Positions 31,528 to 40,986 of a stretch of 64,000 nucleotides of DNA are shown here, piece by piece. Every line of letters starts with the position of its first letter. The stretch's first letter is position 1. Below the pieces are notes generated by a model. It made no database searches, was not told where the DNA came from, and worked only from the letters and a program-made list of their open reading frames with translations. Origin of the DNA: Rugamonas aquatica (GTDB lineage Bacteria; Pseudomonadota; Gammaproteobacteria; Burkholderiales; Burkholderiaceae_D); NCBI RefSeq assembly GCF_009380215.1, contig NZ_WHUG01000006.1, forward strand, positions 280,099 through 344,098, given 5' to 3'. Both the position numbers and the translations under genes were made by a program.

Positions 31528-31845
31528 TTGGTAAAGAAATCCGCTGTTCCTGATGGGGGGGCGGCGGATTTTTCTATCTTCGGCTGCGTTACTTTGACTG
31601 CGGCCCTGTATTCCATTGCGATTGGTTTGTCTTCTCGTAACGTCGCGATGTTTGGTGCTGGCGTGTTGCTGAGTTTCGTTTTCTCTGCGGCGTTCGGATT
31701 TCTTTCCACTCAACTTCCGCTTAAACATGCGCGCGCGTTTTCCTGTACGGCTATTGCTATCGTATTTGGAGTGCATATTATTGAGAGATATAGGCGTCAC
31801 ATAGTCAATCAGAGAGAGTTCTTTGAATTTTTGAGAGCTGACTAG
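31528..31845 (+). CDS. Small hypothetical membrane protein
   Basis: 105 aa if read from a TTG at 31528, 7 bp after the previous stop; the true start is uncertain. Two hydrophobic stretches are visible ('TAALYSIAIGLSSRNVAMFG', 'AGVLLSFVFSAAFGFL') and a third ('FSCTAIAIVFGVHII') before a charged tail. Coding potential is supported by the membrane pattern and by the next gene starting 9 bp after the stop. No family assigned. Confidence 0.5.
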   Translation: MVKKSAVPDGGAADFSIFGCVTLTAALYSIAIGLSSRNVAMFGAGVLLSFVFSAAFGFLSTQLPLKHARAFSCTAIAIVFGVHIIERYRRHIVNQREFFEFLRAD

Positions 31846-31853
31846 GAGGAGTT

Positions 31854-32210
31854 ATGCATCCCGCCATCCTGCTTGAAGCCATCGGAGTATGTATCGCGTC
31901 GATTGCCTTTGTTTTGCAGTGTTATTACTTCGTGCGGGACACACGAGCACGCCGTACGCTGATACGTAGCCTTGCCAGAAACCCGGAATTCCTTCAGGTG
32001 TTGCCGCACTTGAAAAAACGCACCGCGAACGATGAGTGCTTTGATGATGAGTTCAGGAAGCTGCGCGCCATCATCAGCAAGCAAATCGACGCGGAGGGAT
32101 TTCGTCAACCTGGGGAGTTGAGCTCGCCAATGCACCAGCGACCATCCAGAAACCGCGTACGCTACATACGCGGTCTTGTGTATGAAGTGGAAAAACAACT
32201 GCACCAGTGA
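31854..32210 (+). CDS. Hypothetical protein with N-terminal membrane helix
   Basis: 118 aa from ATG 31854 with a strong AGGAGGAG site. One N-terminal hydrophobic helix ('LEAIGVCIASIAFVLQCYYF') is followed by a basic cytoplasmic region ('DTRARRTLIRSLARNPEF'). No recognised family. It follows the small membrane protein by 9 bp and probably shares its transcript. Confidence 0.62.
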   Translation: MHPAILLEAIGVCIASIAFVLQCYYFVRDTRARRTLIRSLARNPEFLQVLPHLKKRTANDECFDDEFRKLRAIISKQIDAEGFRQPGELSSPMHQRPSRNRVRYIRGLVYEVEKQLHQ

Positions 32211-32234
32211 TCGAGTTTTTTACTTAGCTGGCGC

Positions 32235-32597
32235 TCACTTGGTTCGGATAGATTGCAGTTCGGTCTTGAGCCATGCGCTGCTGGGCATGGGCTGCGCCGT
32301 GCCGCATCTCACCAGGTAGTCCTTGCCGGTCATGCTGCTGGTGCTGGCAGCCAGCGCAATGAACTGCTCCGTTCCTTCGACCTTCTTCTTGTCGATGAGG
32401 TAGTTCAGCTTGCTCGTCAGATGCGCCTTGGCTTCGGCCGAGCTATACCAGCTGCCGTTGCGGTTGAACTGGCAGCCCGAGCTGCCCAGGCGGTTCAACA
32501 GCGCGTCGATTTCCGCGCGTGATCCGGCCGGCAATTCGGCGGCCATGCTGGATGACATCGCTAGCACCAGCAGTGGAATGGCGAAACGTAATTTCAT
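32235..32597 (-). CDS. DUF5329-like secreted protein
   Basis: 120 aa with a signal peptide ('FAIPLLVLAMSSSMAAELPA'). The mature part fits DUF5329: 'IDALLNRLGSSGCQFNRNGS' then 'WYSSAEAKAHLTSKLNYLID', 'EQFIALAASTSSMTGKDYLV' and 'RCGTAQPMPSSAWLKTEL'. The paired cysteines (in SGCQF and VRCGT) probably form a disulphide in the periplasm. Function unknown. Single gene, convergent with the membrane-helix gene at 32210. Confidence 0.8.
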   Translation of the reverse strand: MKLRFAIPLLVLAMSSSMAAELPAGSRAEIDALLNRLGSSGCQFNRNGSWYSSAEAKAHLTSKLNYLIDKKKVEGTEQFIALAASTSSMTGKDYLVRCGTAQPMPSSAWLKTELQSIRTK

Positions 32598-32639
32598 ACT
32601 TAACTCCTTAACTTCACAAGATCTCCAATAGTACGCGGA

Positions 32640-33542
32640 TCAAACCATCTGCTCCCGCACGTAACGCGCCGGCGGCAGGCCGACATGGCGGCTGAAGGCG
32701 ACGCTGAACGCGCTGGCCGAGCCGTAGCCGATGCGCTCGGCAACCTCGGCGATGCCTGCCTCTTGCCGCCTCAGCAGGTTCTTCGCCAGCGCCATGCGCC
32801 AGGTGAGCAGATACTCCATCGGCGCCACACCCAATGCGCGGCTGAAGCGCTCGAAGAAGGTCGAGCGCGAAAGGGCCGCTTCCTTCGCCAGTTGCGCGAC
32901 CGTCCACGGCTGGCTCATGTCTTCATGCATGCGCCGCAGCGCGACGGCGAGGCGCTCGTCGGCCAGGCCGCGCAGCAGGCCCGGCGATGCGGCTGTCCCC
33001 GCTGCGGATCGCAGCGCTTCGATCAGCAACACTTCCAGCAGCCGCGCCAGTATCACCTCGCGCGCCGGTCTTGCCGCCCGCGATTCTTCTCCCACCAGCT
33101 GCACGATGGTGGACAGCCGCTGTTCGCCGCGCACATGCACCAGTTGCGGCAGCAGTGACACCAGCAAGGCTGCATCGGGCGAGCCGAAGGTGCAGTAGCC
33201 CACCAGCAGTTGCGTGTCGGCCGGCACGTCTTGCGGGCCGTGACGGAATTCGCCATTCGACAACTGAACGGGCGGGATATCCCGCTGCTTCGCTGCCGGC
33301 GGCTTCATGCCGGTCATCGTGAAGCTGTATGCGGACGGGACCAGGACGAAGTCGCCTTGCTGCAATCGGACAGGCGCCTGCCCATGGAGTTTAAGGCGGC
33401 ACGCGCCTTCCAGGATCACGCAGTAGAACGGCTGCCCGGATTCCGAGCGTCGCACGCGCCAGGAACCCGCGGCGCTGACGACCTTGGAGAACCGGGCCTG
33501 CGGTTGCAGCAGCGCGACGACCTCGGTGAGCGGATCTGTCAT
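32640..33542 (-). CDS. AraC-family transcriptional regulator with N-terminal cupin (Cupin_6)
   Basis: 300 aa. N-terminal cupin-type sensor ('FYCVILEGACRLKLHGQAPV', 'RLQQGDFVLVPSAYSFTMTG') and two C-terminal AraC HTHs: 'PWTVAQLAKEAALSRSTFFE' and 'GIAEVAERIGYGSASAFSVA', closing with 'GLPPARYVREQ'. It is divergent from a short-chain dehydrogenase gene that starts 100 bp away, the usual arrangement for a regulator acting on its neighbour. Confidence 0.9.
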   Translation of the reverse strand: MTDPLTEVVALLQPQARFSKVVSAAGSWRVRRSESGQPFYCVILEGACRLKLHGQAPVRLQQGDFVLVPSAYSFTMTGMKPPAAKQRDIPPVQLSNGEFRHGPQDVPADTQLLVGYCTFGSPDAALLVSLLPQLVHVRGEQRLSTIVQLVGEESRAARPAREVILARLLEVLLIEALRSAAGTAASPGLLRGLADERLAVALRRMHEDMSQPWTVAQLAKEAALSRSTFFERFSRALGVAPMEYLLTWRMALAKNLLRRQEAGIAEVAERIGYGSASAFSVAFSRHVGLPPARYVREQMV

Positions 33543-33642
33543 ATCTGGACTATCGCTAATTAAATGTGGACTCCTGATTGTAGCAAGTCCGGTTCCGGCG
33601 AACTATAGTTTGGCTACTGAAAACCACTCAACAGGAGTCGCC

Positions 33643-34386
33643 ATGAAAACCGTCCTCATCACCGGATGCTCATCCGGTTTCGGGCTTGAAACCGCCCGCT
33701 ACTTCCTCGATCGCGATTGGAAGGTCATCGCCACCATGCGTACGCCGCGCGAGGATGCGCTGCCGCGTTCCGAACACCTGCGCGTGATCGCGCTCGATGT
33801 CACCGATGCCGACAGCATCCGCCGCGCTCTGGAGGAGGCCGGGCCGATCGATGTGCTGGTCAACAACGCAGGGATAGGCGTGCTGGGTGCGCTGGAGGGC
33901 GTTCCGATGACAACTGCGCGCGATGTCTTCGAAACGAACACGCTTGGCACCATCGCGATGACGCAGGCGGTGCTGCCGCAGTTCAGGCTGCGACGGGAGG
34001 GTGTGGTCATCAACGTCACGTCGAGCGTGACGTTGATGCCTTTGCCTTTGCTGTCGGTGTACACGGCGAGCAAGGCGGCGGTCAATGCGTTCACCGAGTC
34101 GCTCGCGCTGGAGCTGGAGCAATTCAATGTGCGGGTGAACCTGGTGCTGCCGGGACGTGCGCCCACCACCAGGTTTGGCGAGAACGCCCAATCGCGCATG
34201 CGGGATTCAATACCGGAGGCGTACGCCGGCTTGGCGAAGGGCGTCTTCGAGGCGTGGGGGCTATCGACTGCGGTCACTCACGCGGCGGACGTGGCGCAAG
34301 CGGTGTGGCGCGCGGCGAACGATCCATCGTGTCCGCTGCGCCAGGCCGCTGGTGCCGATGCCGCCGCGCTGCTTCAGCCGGATTGA
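33643..34386 (+). CDS. Short-chain dehydrogenase/reductase (SDR)
   Basis: 247 aa from ATG 33643 after AGGAG. Classical SDR motifs: NAD(P)-binding 'MKTVLITGCSSGFGLETARY', acidic 'VIALDVTD', 'DVLVNNAGIG', catalytic Ser in 'INVTSSVTL' and Tyr-x-x-x-Lys in 'LLSVYTASKAAVNAF'. The substrate is unknown; many close relatives are annotated only as SDR oxidoreductase. Divergent from the AraC regulator. Confidence 0.92.
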   Translation: MKTVLITGCSSGFGLETARYFLDRDWKVIATMRTPREDALPRSEHLRVIALDVTDADSIRRALEEAGPIDVLVNNAGIGVLGALEGVPMTTARDVFETNTLGTIAMTQAVLPQFRLRREGVVINVTSSVTLMPLPLLSVYTASKAAVNAFTESLALELEQFNVRVNLVLPGRAPTTRFGENAQSRMRDSIPEAYAGLAKGVFEAWGLSTAVTHAADVAQAVWRAANDPSCPLRQAAGADAAALLQPD

Positions 34387-34408
34387 ATCGGGAGGGACCG
34401 ATTGCCGA

Positions 34409-35497
34409 TTACGCTACCGTGCGGCGACGGCGTGCGGTCCAGCCCAGCATGCCCAGGCCGGCCACCAACATGGCCCAGGTTTCTGGTTCTGGGACTGGTG
34501 TCAGCAGATACGTCGCGGTCTGCTGTTGATTGATGTCCCAGCCTGCGACCAGAATTTGTCCCGACGCATTGATATCAGTGTTGTATTGAAAAAACACACT
34601 GGAATAATCGTTGGGCGAGATGAGCAGATCGGTGATTTGAGAGTAATGGCCGTTGCTATAGACGAGGGAATTCGGTACAGGGCTGTCACTCATCAGCGTC
34701 AGGCCGCTGGCGCTGCGGCCGCTCACTTGCGCAGCCGCCCCTAGCACCGTCATTTGGTCGTTCAGATAAACCATGCCAAAGCGGTTGCTACCCATCCAGT
34801 CGAAACCCACCGAGCCGACGATGGAGCCGTCGTGGCCAAATTTAAGGTTGTCCAGTCCCACGACAGTTCCCCAATCGGGGCTGATCGCACTCCATTTGAC
34901 GGTCAGATCTGTCATCGTGCCGTTGGCATAGAGGAAGGCGTGCTTAGCGCCAGACGCAGTTGTCGAATAACCGAGGATATCGCCTTGAGCATTCACACTT
35001 GTTGCCGAGCTGTATGAACCACCCAGGGTCCCAATATCCTGCATGCCGCCGGTCGTGGTATAGCGGAAGGCGTGCGTTTGGCCATTGTTTAAATCCGCCT
35101 TTCCGACCACGATGCCGCTGTCATTGATGGCATTAGCCTGACTGGCATTACCGCCAAGTGTGCCCAAATCGCTTATCGTGCCGTTCCCATATAAAAACGC
35201 GTGATCGGCAGTGCCGGTCGCCGAGAAACCGACAACTTGATCCAGCTTGTTTATACCCGAGACCCAAGAGGTAGAGCCGCCAAGCGTACCGATGCTGACG
35301 TTGGTGCTGCCGTTATAGAACATGCCTGTTACGGCCCCGCCGCCACCCCAGCGATTGCTGACTGCGTGGCCAGCTTCATTCAACGCTGCGCCGGCGATAC
35401 CGGTCCCAACTACGGAAACTTTGTATCGAGGTGCCGCCGCAAACGCAGAAGTGGAAAGGGCTGTTGCCAGTACAGCTCCCAGAAGTAGTTTTTGCAT
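34409..35497 (-). CDS. PEP-CTERM exoprotein (3) with HAF repeats
   Basis: 362 aa with a signal peptide ('LLLGAVLATALSTSAFA'). The body carries repeated 'IGTLGG/LGTLGG' units and 'A.NDSG.VVG' turns ('DLGTLGGNASQANAINDSGI', 'DIGTLGGSYSSATSVNAQGD', 'AFLYANGTMTDL'), the HAF-repeat signature of extracellular beta-propeller-like proteins. It ends in a PEP-CTERM signal ('VPEPETWAMLVAGLGMLGWT', 'ARRRRTVA'). Exported and sorted by exosortase. Single gene; convergent with the SDR gene. Confidence 0.92.
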   Translation of the reverse strand: MQKLLLGAVLATALSTSAFAAAPRYKVSVVGTGIAGAALNEAGHAVSNRWGGGGAVTGMFYNGSTNVSIGTLGGSTSWVSGINKLDQVVGFSATGTADHAFLYGNGTISDLGTLGGNASQANAINDSGIVVGKADLNNGQTHAFRYTTTGGMQDIGTLGGSYSSATSVNAQGDILGYSTTASGAKHAFLYANGTMTDLTVKWSAISPDWGTVVGLDNLKFGHDGSIVGSVGFDWMGSNRFGMVYLNDQMTVLGAAAQVSGRSASGLTLMSDSPVPNSLVYSNGHYSQITDLLISPNDYSSVFFQYNTDINASGQILVAGWDINQQQTATYLLTPVPEPETWAMLVAGLGMLGWTARRRRTVA

Positions 35498-35731
35498 ACT
35501 TATTCTTTCATTTTAGAAGTGGGAAATAGTCAAATGACATGTGTATTCTATAATATTAAAAATAAACACATACATACTTTTTATGCAATATCACTCGTCC
35601 GGCCGCGAGCTATCCACCCGCGTGTCTGGACGCGATACAGGCAATCTATCCAATTGTCACTTTGCATTTAATATTGCCTATTGGCACATCTCGTGGCACC
35701 ATGCATTTTCGACAGTGCACTCGGGGATCCC

Positions 35732-37411
35732 ATGGCCAGTATCAATATCTATCTGCGCGAAAATCTCGCCGCTATTTCCAAAAACGTGGTGGTGGCACCG
35801 GAGATCCCGGAGAAAAAGCTGAATAACGCTGTCGCGGCGTTTGGCTACACCGGCAGCGTGGCGAATATCGTCGCCCTGTACGACAACACGATGTTCGGCA
35901 GCGGCAAGGACGGTTTGTTTTTCACCGGCGAGCAGATGATTTACCGCCCGACATTCAGCGATCCGATCAGCATTCCGTTTGCCGACATGGCGTCGGCTGA
36001 GTACCTGGAACTCTTGAGCGGAAAGAACAACGACAAGTCCGAACCCTGTGTCCGCATCGTCAGAAGAGAGGGCGCCACGGTCGATCTGAAATCGCTGATG
36101 AACTGCGATTACAAAAAACTGGCGGCGGTGCTGCACGGCGCCATCAGCGGCTTTGACGAGTTCAAGGAAGAGAAGCAAATCGTTCCCATTGAAGACATGG
36201 GCGAGGAGTTGAAGGTCGCCTACGTCAAGGTGATCGTCAACATGGCGTATGACAACGATGGCGTGGTCGATCCCAAGGAGATGGCGGAGATACTGCTGCT
36301 GATGACGCGTATCGACCTGCTTCCGGCGTCGCGCTTGAACCTGCGTGGCTACATCGCCGACCAGTCCAGGTTGGAACCGATGGCGGACCTGATCGGCATC
36401 ATCGATGCTCATTGCCCAGAGGGGCAGATCACGTCCGTGCATATTTCCCTGACCAAGGATCTGATCAACACCTATCTCAGCACCGCCGGCGGGGCTATCG
36501 AGGAGTTTGCCTTCTTCCACAAGCACCGCGCTCTGCTTCAGGTCAGCGACGAGAAGATCGAACTGGCATGCGAAGCGATCAAGCTGGACCGCAAGCTGCT
36601 GAGTGAGGATGTCAGCGACGATCAGATCGTGGCGACGCTCAAGGTCTTGTCGGCCAAGGCCGCAGCGGTGGGCACGCCGCTGGCCGCGGTATATCTTTCG
36701 GGTTCGGTGATCGGCTTGTCGGCGGCGGGCATGACTTCCGGCCTGGCGACACTGGGCATGGGCGGCGTGCTGGGCATGTCCAGCATGGCGACCGGTATCG
36801 GCGTTGCCGTGCTGATCGGCGTCGGCACCTACGCCGGTGTGCGCAAGCTGACCGGGGCCGACGAGATGACGCGCTTCAAGCGGCGCGAGTTGATGTTGCA
36901 CGAAGTCCTGAAGCTGACGCAAACCACCATTGCGATGCTGATCGAGGACATCAATTTCATCACCGTCAGCCTGAATCAGGCGTTGGCCACGCAAGGTGTG
37001 CAGGATGAAAAAATCCGTCGCCTCGCGGGCGTGCTGCAGCAATTGACCGGCGCCGGCGCGGAGCTGACCGGACGCAGCGAAACGGTGCAGGCCAGCAGCG
37101 CCAAGCTCAAGTGTGCCGGCTATCTGGATGAAGCCAAGCTCAAGACGCTGACGCGCGAAGCCACCAAGGCCGAGCTGTTTGGCTATATCCGTGATTTTTA
37201 CGAAGAGCGCATGGTCGAGGAAACCAAGGACGACGAGAAGCGCAGCGTGGCCAGACTGGCGTTGAAGCCGGGCCGTCCGAACAAGGAGCTGGAAGAGCTG
37301 GCGCGCGCCTTTGATGTCATCGGTTACTTCAAGGTGGGCGACGTGCTCAAAGGCGCCGCCAGCGATGTGGCCGACAAGGCCAAGGAAAAATTGGCGGGTC
37401 TGTTCTCGTGA
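35732..37411 (+). CDS. Uncharacterised protein with glycine-rich membrane hairpin
   Basis: 559 aa from ATG 35732; the in-frame ATG at 35681 lacks a ribosome binding site. N-terminal 'INIYLRENLAAISKNVVVAP' and 'LFFTGEQMIYRP', a PH-like or TerB-like middle with an EF-hand-like 'DNDGVVDPKEMAEILLL', then a strongly hydrophobic, Gly/Ala-rich stretch (about residues 312-365: 'AVYLSGSVIGLSAAGMTSGL', 'GIGVAVLIGVGTYAGV') and a charged C-terminus. No recognised family. It overlaps the next gene by 4 bp; the pair forms an operon preceded by a 200-bp gap. Confidence 0.65.
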   Translation: MASINIYLRENLAAISKNVVVAPEIPEKKLNNAVAAFGYTGSVANIVALYDNTMFGSGKDGLFFTGEQMIYRPTFSDPISIPFADMASAEYLELLSGKNNDKSEPCVRIVRREGATVDLKSLMNCDYKKLAAVLHGAISGFDEFKEEKQIVPIEDMGEELKVAYVKVIVNMAYDNDGVVDPKEMAEILLLMTRIDLLPASRLNLRGYIADQSRLEPMADLIGIIDAHCPEGQITSVHISLTKDLINTYLSTAGGAIEEFAFFHKHRALLQVSDEKIELACEAIKLDRKLLSEDVSDDQIVATLKVLSAKAAAVGTPLAAVYLSGSVIGLSAAGMTSGLATLGMGGVLGMSSMATGIGVAVLIGVGTYAGVRKLTGADEMTRFKRRELMLHEVLKLTQTTIAMLIEDINFITVSLNQALATQGVQDEKIRRLAGVLQQLTGAGAELTGRSETVQASSAKLKCAGYLDEAKLKTLTREATKAELFGYIRDFYEERMVEETKDDEKRSVARLALKPGRPNKELEELARAFDVIGYFKVGDVLKGAASDVADKAKEKLAGLFS

Positions 37412-38883
37412 GCGAGAAGAAGCCGCTGCACGACGAGGCGCAGTTCCTCATCGTACAGCAGCATCAGCTGAACGCCGCCGGGACGCATCTGGGCGCGATG
37501 TCGGCCGCGCTCGACCAGTTGCAAGGCGCGCAGCAGCGCAACGATGCGCTGCTGGATCAGCTGCTGGCCCAAGCCGACGCCATGGCTGGCGGCGACCAGG
37601 TATTCATCGAGTACGACATCGAAATCGATGTGCTGATGGAGGTGGATGAGCTGGAGGTGTCGGCCTCCGTTCAACCGCTGGGCATGCTCGACAGCGTGCA
37701 GATCGATCGCGATGCGGACTGGGCGTTCTGCCTGCAGGCGATGGATGAATATGGCGGGCGCAACAAGCTGGAGGCCAGCGAAGATCCGTTCCGTCATCTG
37801 ATGAGCGACAGCCAGCGCATCGCGCTGGAAAAACGCATCCGCGACGAGTTCAGCCTCAAGGGCGCCGACTGCGACAAGTACGACTACATGATCGCCGGCA
37901 CCTGCGGGCTGATCGGTGGTCTGGTGGACATCTTCTTTATCGGCTTGCCGGGCGAGGGGCCACTTGGAAAGCTGGCGGATGATGCCACCGATGCGATGGT
38001 CGAGAAATTTGCGGGTTTGATGGGGTGGCAGGGGCCGCGCAATCCCGACAACGCCACGGCCAGCGCCATCGGTTTCCTGGAGCGTAAGTTCCGCGTCAAC
38101 TATGACCAGGCGACCGGGGCCGCGGTGGATGATGCATTCACGATGAGCACAAAAAATCATCACGTGAAGAACCTGGCGCACTCACCGGACCTGATCGGCC
38201 TGTTTTTCTCGGTACTGAACCAATTCACCAGCACCTCCAGCTTCATCAGCGATGGCCGTCTGATCACCATCGACACGGAGACGTTCGAACTGCAGGGCAG
38301 TAACCTGGTGTCGAAAATATTCTCCGGCTTCGTCAACTGGCTTGGACACTTGTTTTCGGATATGGCGGGATCGAGTGGCGCTGTCGGGCGTGGCTCCGGC
38401 ATCCCGATGCCGTTCTACTCCCTTCTGCAATTGATAAACGTGGGCGAGTTCGGCCAGCATCGCCAGACCTTCGGCACGGTGGCGGTGCGCGTGTTCGAAC
38501 AGGGCTACGATTTGCGCCATGGGCTTGCGCTGGCGATCCCGGTGCTGATCACCGAGCTGCTGACGCGCATGATGTGGACTGTCAAGCAGGCCTTCTTCCA
38601 CAAGCGCCCGTTGCTGCAATGCCTGCCGTCCGCCGCCAACCCGGAATTGCGGCGCATGCTCATGATCGGACACGGCACGCTGTGCATATTCGATGCGGCG
38701 GACGCCGGGATCCGCTCCGGCGGTGACATCGTGCAGTTCCTGTTGCGCAGCAATCTGGTGGCGTGGGCGCGGTTTGGCACGTTGGCGCTGAAGGAGATCA
38801 GGGTGTGGTATGGCGAGGGCAGCATGGATGTCGATGCAGTGGACGATTACCTGGACCGTGAATACGCGCGCATGCTGGCCTGA
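37408..38883 (+). CDS. Uncharacterised 491-aa protein, second gene of the pair
   Basis: 491 aa. Soluble acidic N-terminus with a coiled-coil-like start ('LDQLQGAQQRNDALLDQLLA') and 'VFIEYDIEIDVLMEVDELEV', then hydrophobic stretches ('MIAGTCGLIGGLVDIFFIGL', 'LALAIPVLITELLTRM') and 'FHKRPLLQCLPSAANPELRR' with 'MLMIGHGTLCIFDAADAGI'. Parts look membrane-associated. No family recognised. Its ATGA overlap with the upstream gene implies joint synthesis. Its stop abuts the convergent lysR stop at 38884. Confidence 0.65.
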   Translation: MSEKKPLHDEAQFLIVQQHQLNAAGTHLGAMSAALDQLQGAQQRNDALLDQLLAQADAMAGGDQVFIEYDIEIDVLMEVDELEVSASVQPLGMLDSVQIDRDADWAFCLQAMDEYGGRNKLEASEDPFRHLMSDSQRIALEKRIRDEFSLKGADCDKYDYMIAGTCGLIGGLVDIFFIGLPGEGPLGKLADDATDAMVEKFAGLMGWQGPRNPDNATASAIGFLERKFRVNYDQATGAAVDDAFTMSTKNHHVKNLAHSPDLIGLFFSVLNQFTSTSSFISDGRLITIDTETFELQGSNLVSKIFSGFVNWLGHLFSDMAGSSGAVGRGSGIPMPFYSLLQLINVGEFGQHRQTFGTVAVRVFEQGYDLRHGLALAIPVLITELLTRMMWTVKQAFFHKRPLLQCLPSAANPELRRMLMIGHGTLCIFDAADAGIRSGGDIVQFLLRSNLVAWARFGTLALKEIRVWYGEGSMDVDAVDDYLDREYARMLA

Positions 38884-39804
38884 TCAAGCTGTCGCCGTCT
38901 GCGCGGCTTCCTCATCCGGCCGGTACTTGATGCACCAGTCGACAAAGCCGCGCAAGGCCGCCGGCATGTGCTTGCGGCTGGGGTAGTACAGGTAGAAGCC
39001 CGGCATGGCCGGGCACCAGTCCTCGAACAGGCGCAGCAGCTTGCCTTGCCGGATTTGCTCCATCGCATAGGACTCGTGGACAAAGGCGATGCCGATGCCG
39101 TTCTGTGCAGCGTCCACCATCATGGCGTCGTCGTCCAGCACCAGCGGGCCGTCGACGTTGACGGCCAGGCTCTTGCCGTCGCGTTCGAACTCCCACGCGT
39201 AGATCACGCCGCTCGGGAAGCGGCGGCCGATGCAGGGCAGGTCGCGCAAGTCGGGCGGGCTGGCCGGGCTGCCGTGCACGGCCACGAAATCCGGCGCGGC
39301 CACCACGGCAAAGCGCTGCGCCGCGCCGATCGGCACGGCGATCATGTCCAGCGCCAGGCTTTCGCCGAAGCGCACGCCGGCGTCATAGCCTTGCGCCACG
39401 ATGTCGACCAACTGGTCGTCGGTGGTGATTTCGATCTTCACGCCCGGATGCACTTTCAGGAAGCCGCTCAACATCGGCGCCAGCAGCAGCCTGGCCGCCG
39501 GACGCGGCACGTTCAACCGCAGCGTGCCCTGGACCGTGTCGCGGAAGCCGTTGATTTCGTCGAGCGCCTGTTCCAGGTCTTGGATCACGCCGCTTACGCG
39601 TGCGTATAAGTGCTGGCCCGCTTCGGTGGGCACGACGCTGCGCGTGGTGCGGTTCAGCAGGCGTATGCCCAACCTGGCCTCCAGCGCGCGCATGGCGTGG
39701 CTCAGCGACGAGGCGGTGACGTTACGTTCTTCGGCGGCTTTGCGGAAGCTGCGGTGCCGCGCGACGGCGACAAATATTTCCAACTCGTTGAGATCGTGCC
39801 GCAT
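38884..39804 (-). CDS. LysR-family transcriptional regulator
   Basis: 306 aa. N-terminal winged HTH 'LNELEIFVAVARHRSFRKAA' then 'VTASSLSHAMRALEARLGIR', 'LLNRTTRSVVPTEAG'. The rest is the periplasmic-binding-like effector domain ending in 'RGFVDWCIKYR'. Divergent from the aldo/keto reductase gene across 108 bp, the normal layout for a LysR regulator controlling its neighbour. The inducer is unknown. Confidence 0.93.
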   Translation of the reverse strand: MRHDLNELEIFVAVARHRSFRKAAEERNVTASSLSHAMRALEARLGIRLLNRTTRSVVPTEAGQHLYARVSGVIQDLEQALDEINGFRDTVQGTLRLNVPRPAARLLLAPMLSGFLKVHPGVKIEITTDDQLVDIVAQGYDAGVRFGESLALDMIAVPIGAAQRFAVVAAPDFVAVHGSPASPPDLRDLPCIGRRFPSGVIYAWEFERDGKSLAVNVDGPLVLDDDAMMVDAAQNGIGIAFVHESYAMEQIRQGKLLRLFEDWCPAMPGFYLYYPSRKHMPAALRGFVDWCIKYRPDEEAAQTATA

Positions 39805-39912
39805 AGGGTCTATTGCTGAATTCCGTTCATTGGTTCAAGTGGTTTGCTGACGATTGTATAGATGATAGAGCAACCGTATCATTTTCACCATTAATCACAG
39901 ACGGAGCAAAGA

Positions 39913-40911
39913 ATGAAACAGCGGAAATTGGGTAGCGGCGGTTTGCAGGTATCGGCCATCGGCCTCGGTTGCATGGGCATGAGTTTCGCCTACGGCGGCG
40001 GCGACGATGCGGCGTCGATCAGGACCATGGAGCGCGCCGTCGACCTGGGCGTCACCTTCTTCGATACGGCCGAAGTGTATGGCCCCTACGTCAACGAGGA
40101 GCTGGTCGGCAAGGCCTTGCGCGGCGTGCGCAACAAGGTGCAGATCGCCACCAAGTTCGGCTTCCGCATCCTGCCGCACGGCCACGGCTTGCAGCGCATG
40201 GCCGGCGTCGACAGCCGCCCCGAACATATCCGCGAGGCGGTGCATGGCTCGCTAGAGCGCCTCGGCATCGAGACCATCGACCTGCTGTACCAGCACCGCC
40301 CGGATCCGGCCGTGCCGGTCGAGGACGTGGTGGGCGTCATGGCCGAGCTGGTCCGCGAAGGCAAGGTGCGCCACCTGGGCCTGTCCGAAGTGTCGGTCGC
40401 CACGGTGCGCCGCGCCCATGCGGTGCATCCGATCGCCGCCGTGCAAAGCGAGTACTCGCTGTGGAGCCGCGAACCCGAGCGCGACGTGCTGCCGGCCTGC
40501 CGCGAACTGGGCATCGGCTTCGTGCCGTACAGCCCGCTGGGCCGGGGTTTCCTGACCGGCGCGATGACCTCCACCGCAGGCCTGGCGCAGGATGATTTCC
40601 GCCGCACGCTGCCGCGCTTCCAGGACGAGGCCATGCGCAGCAACCTGACGCTGATCGGCCAGTTGCAGCAGCTGGCCACGGGCCGCGGCATCACGCTGGC
40701 GCAGCTGGCGCTGGCCTGGCTGCTGCAACAGGACGAGCACATCGTGCCTATCCCCGGCGCCCGCCAGATCCGCCACCTGGAGGAGAACGCCGCCGCTGCC
40801 GCAGTGACGCTGAGCTCGCCCGAGCTGGCGGTCATCGACGCCATCTTCCGCGTCGACAATGTGCAGGGCGCGCGCTACGGCCTGGGCGATCTCGCGCTGC
40901 TGGAAGACTGA
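39913..40911 (+). CDS. Aldo/keto reductase
   Basis: 332 aa TIM-barrel AKR. Catalytic tetrad: Asp/Tyr in 'FFDTAEVYGPYVNEELV', Lys in 'NKVQIATKFGF', His in 'LLYQHRPDPAVPVEDVV'; NADPH-binding 'GIGFVPYSPLGRGFLTG' and 'IPIPGARQIRHLEEN'-type tail ('HIVPIPGARQIRHLEEN'). Close to the YhdN/AKR11-13 type. It probably reduces small aldehydes. ATG 39913 follows CGGAGCAAAGA. Presumed target of the divergent LysR regulator. Confidence 0.93.
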   Translation: MKQRKLGSGGLQVSAIGLGCMGMSFAYGGGDDAASIRTMERAVDLGVTFFDTAEVYGPYVNEELVGKALRGVRNKVQIATKFGFRILPHGHGLQRMAGVDSRPEHIREAVHGSLERLGIETIDLLYQHRPDPAVPVEDVVGVMAELVREGKVRHLGLSEVSVATVRRAHAVHPIAAVQSEYSLWSREPERDVLPACRELGIGFVPYSPLGRGFLTGAMTSTAGLAQDDFRRTLPRFQDEAMRSNLTLIGQLQQLATGRGITLAQLALAWLLQQDEHIVPIPGARQIRHLEENAAAAAVTLSSPELAVIDAIFRVDNVQGARYGLGDLALLED

Positions 40912-40986
40912 GAACGCCGGCCGCCATCCGTGCGCTCGCGCTGGGCGCCGGCTACTTCATCACTCGGCGTCTGATATCATCGCCCG

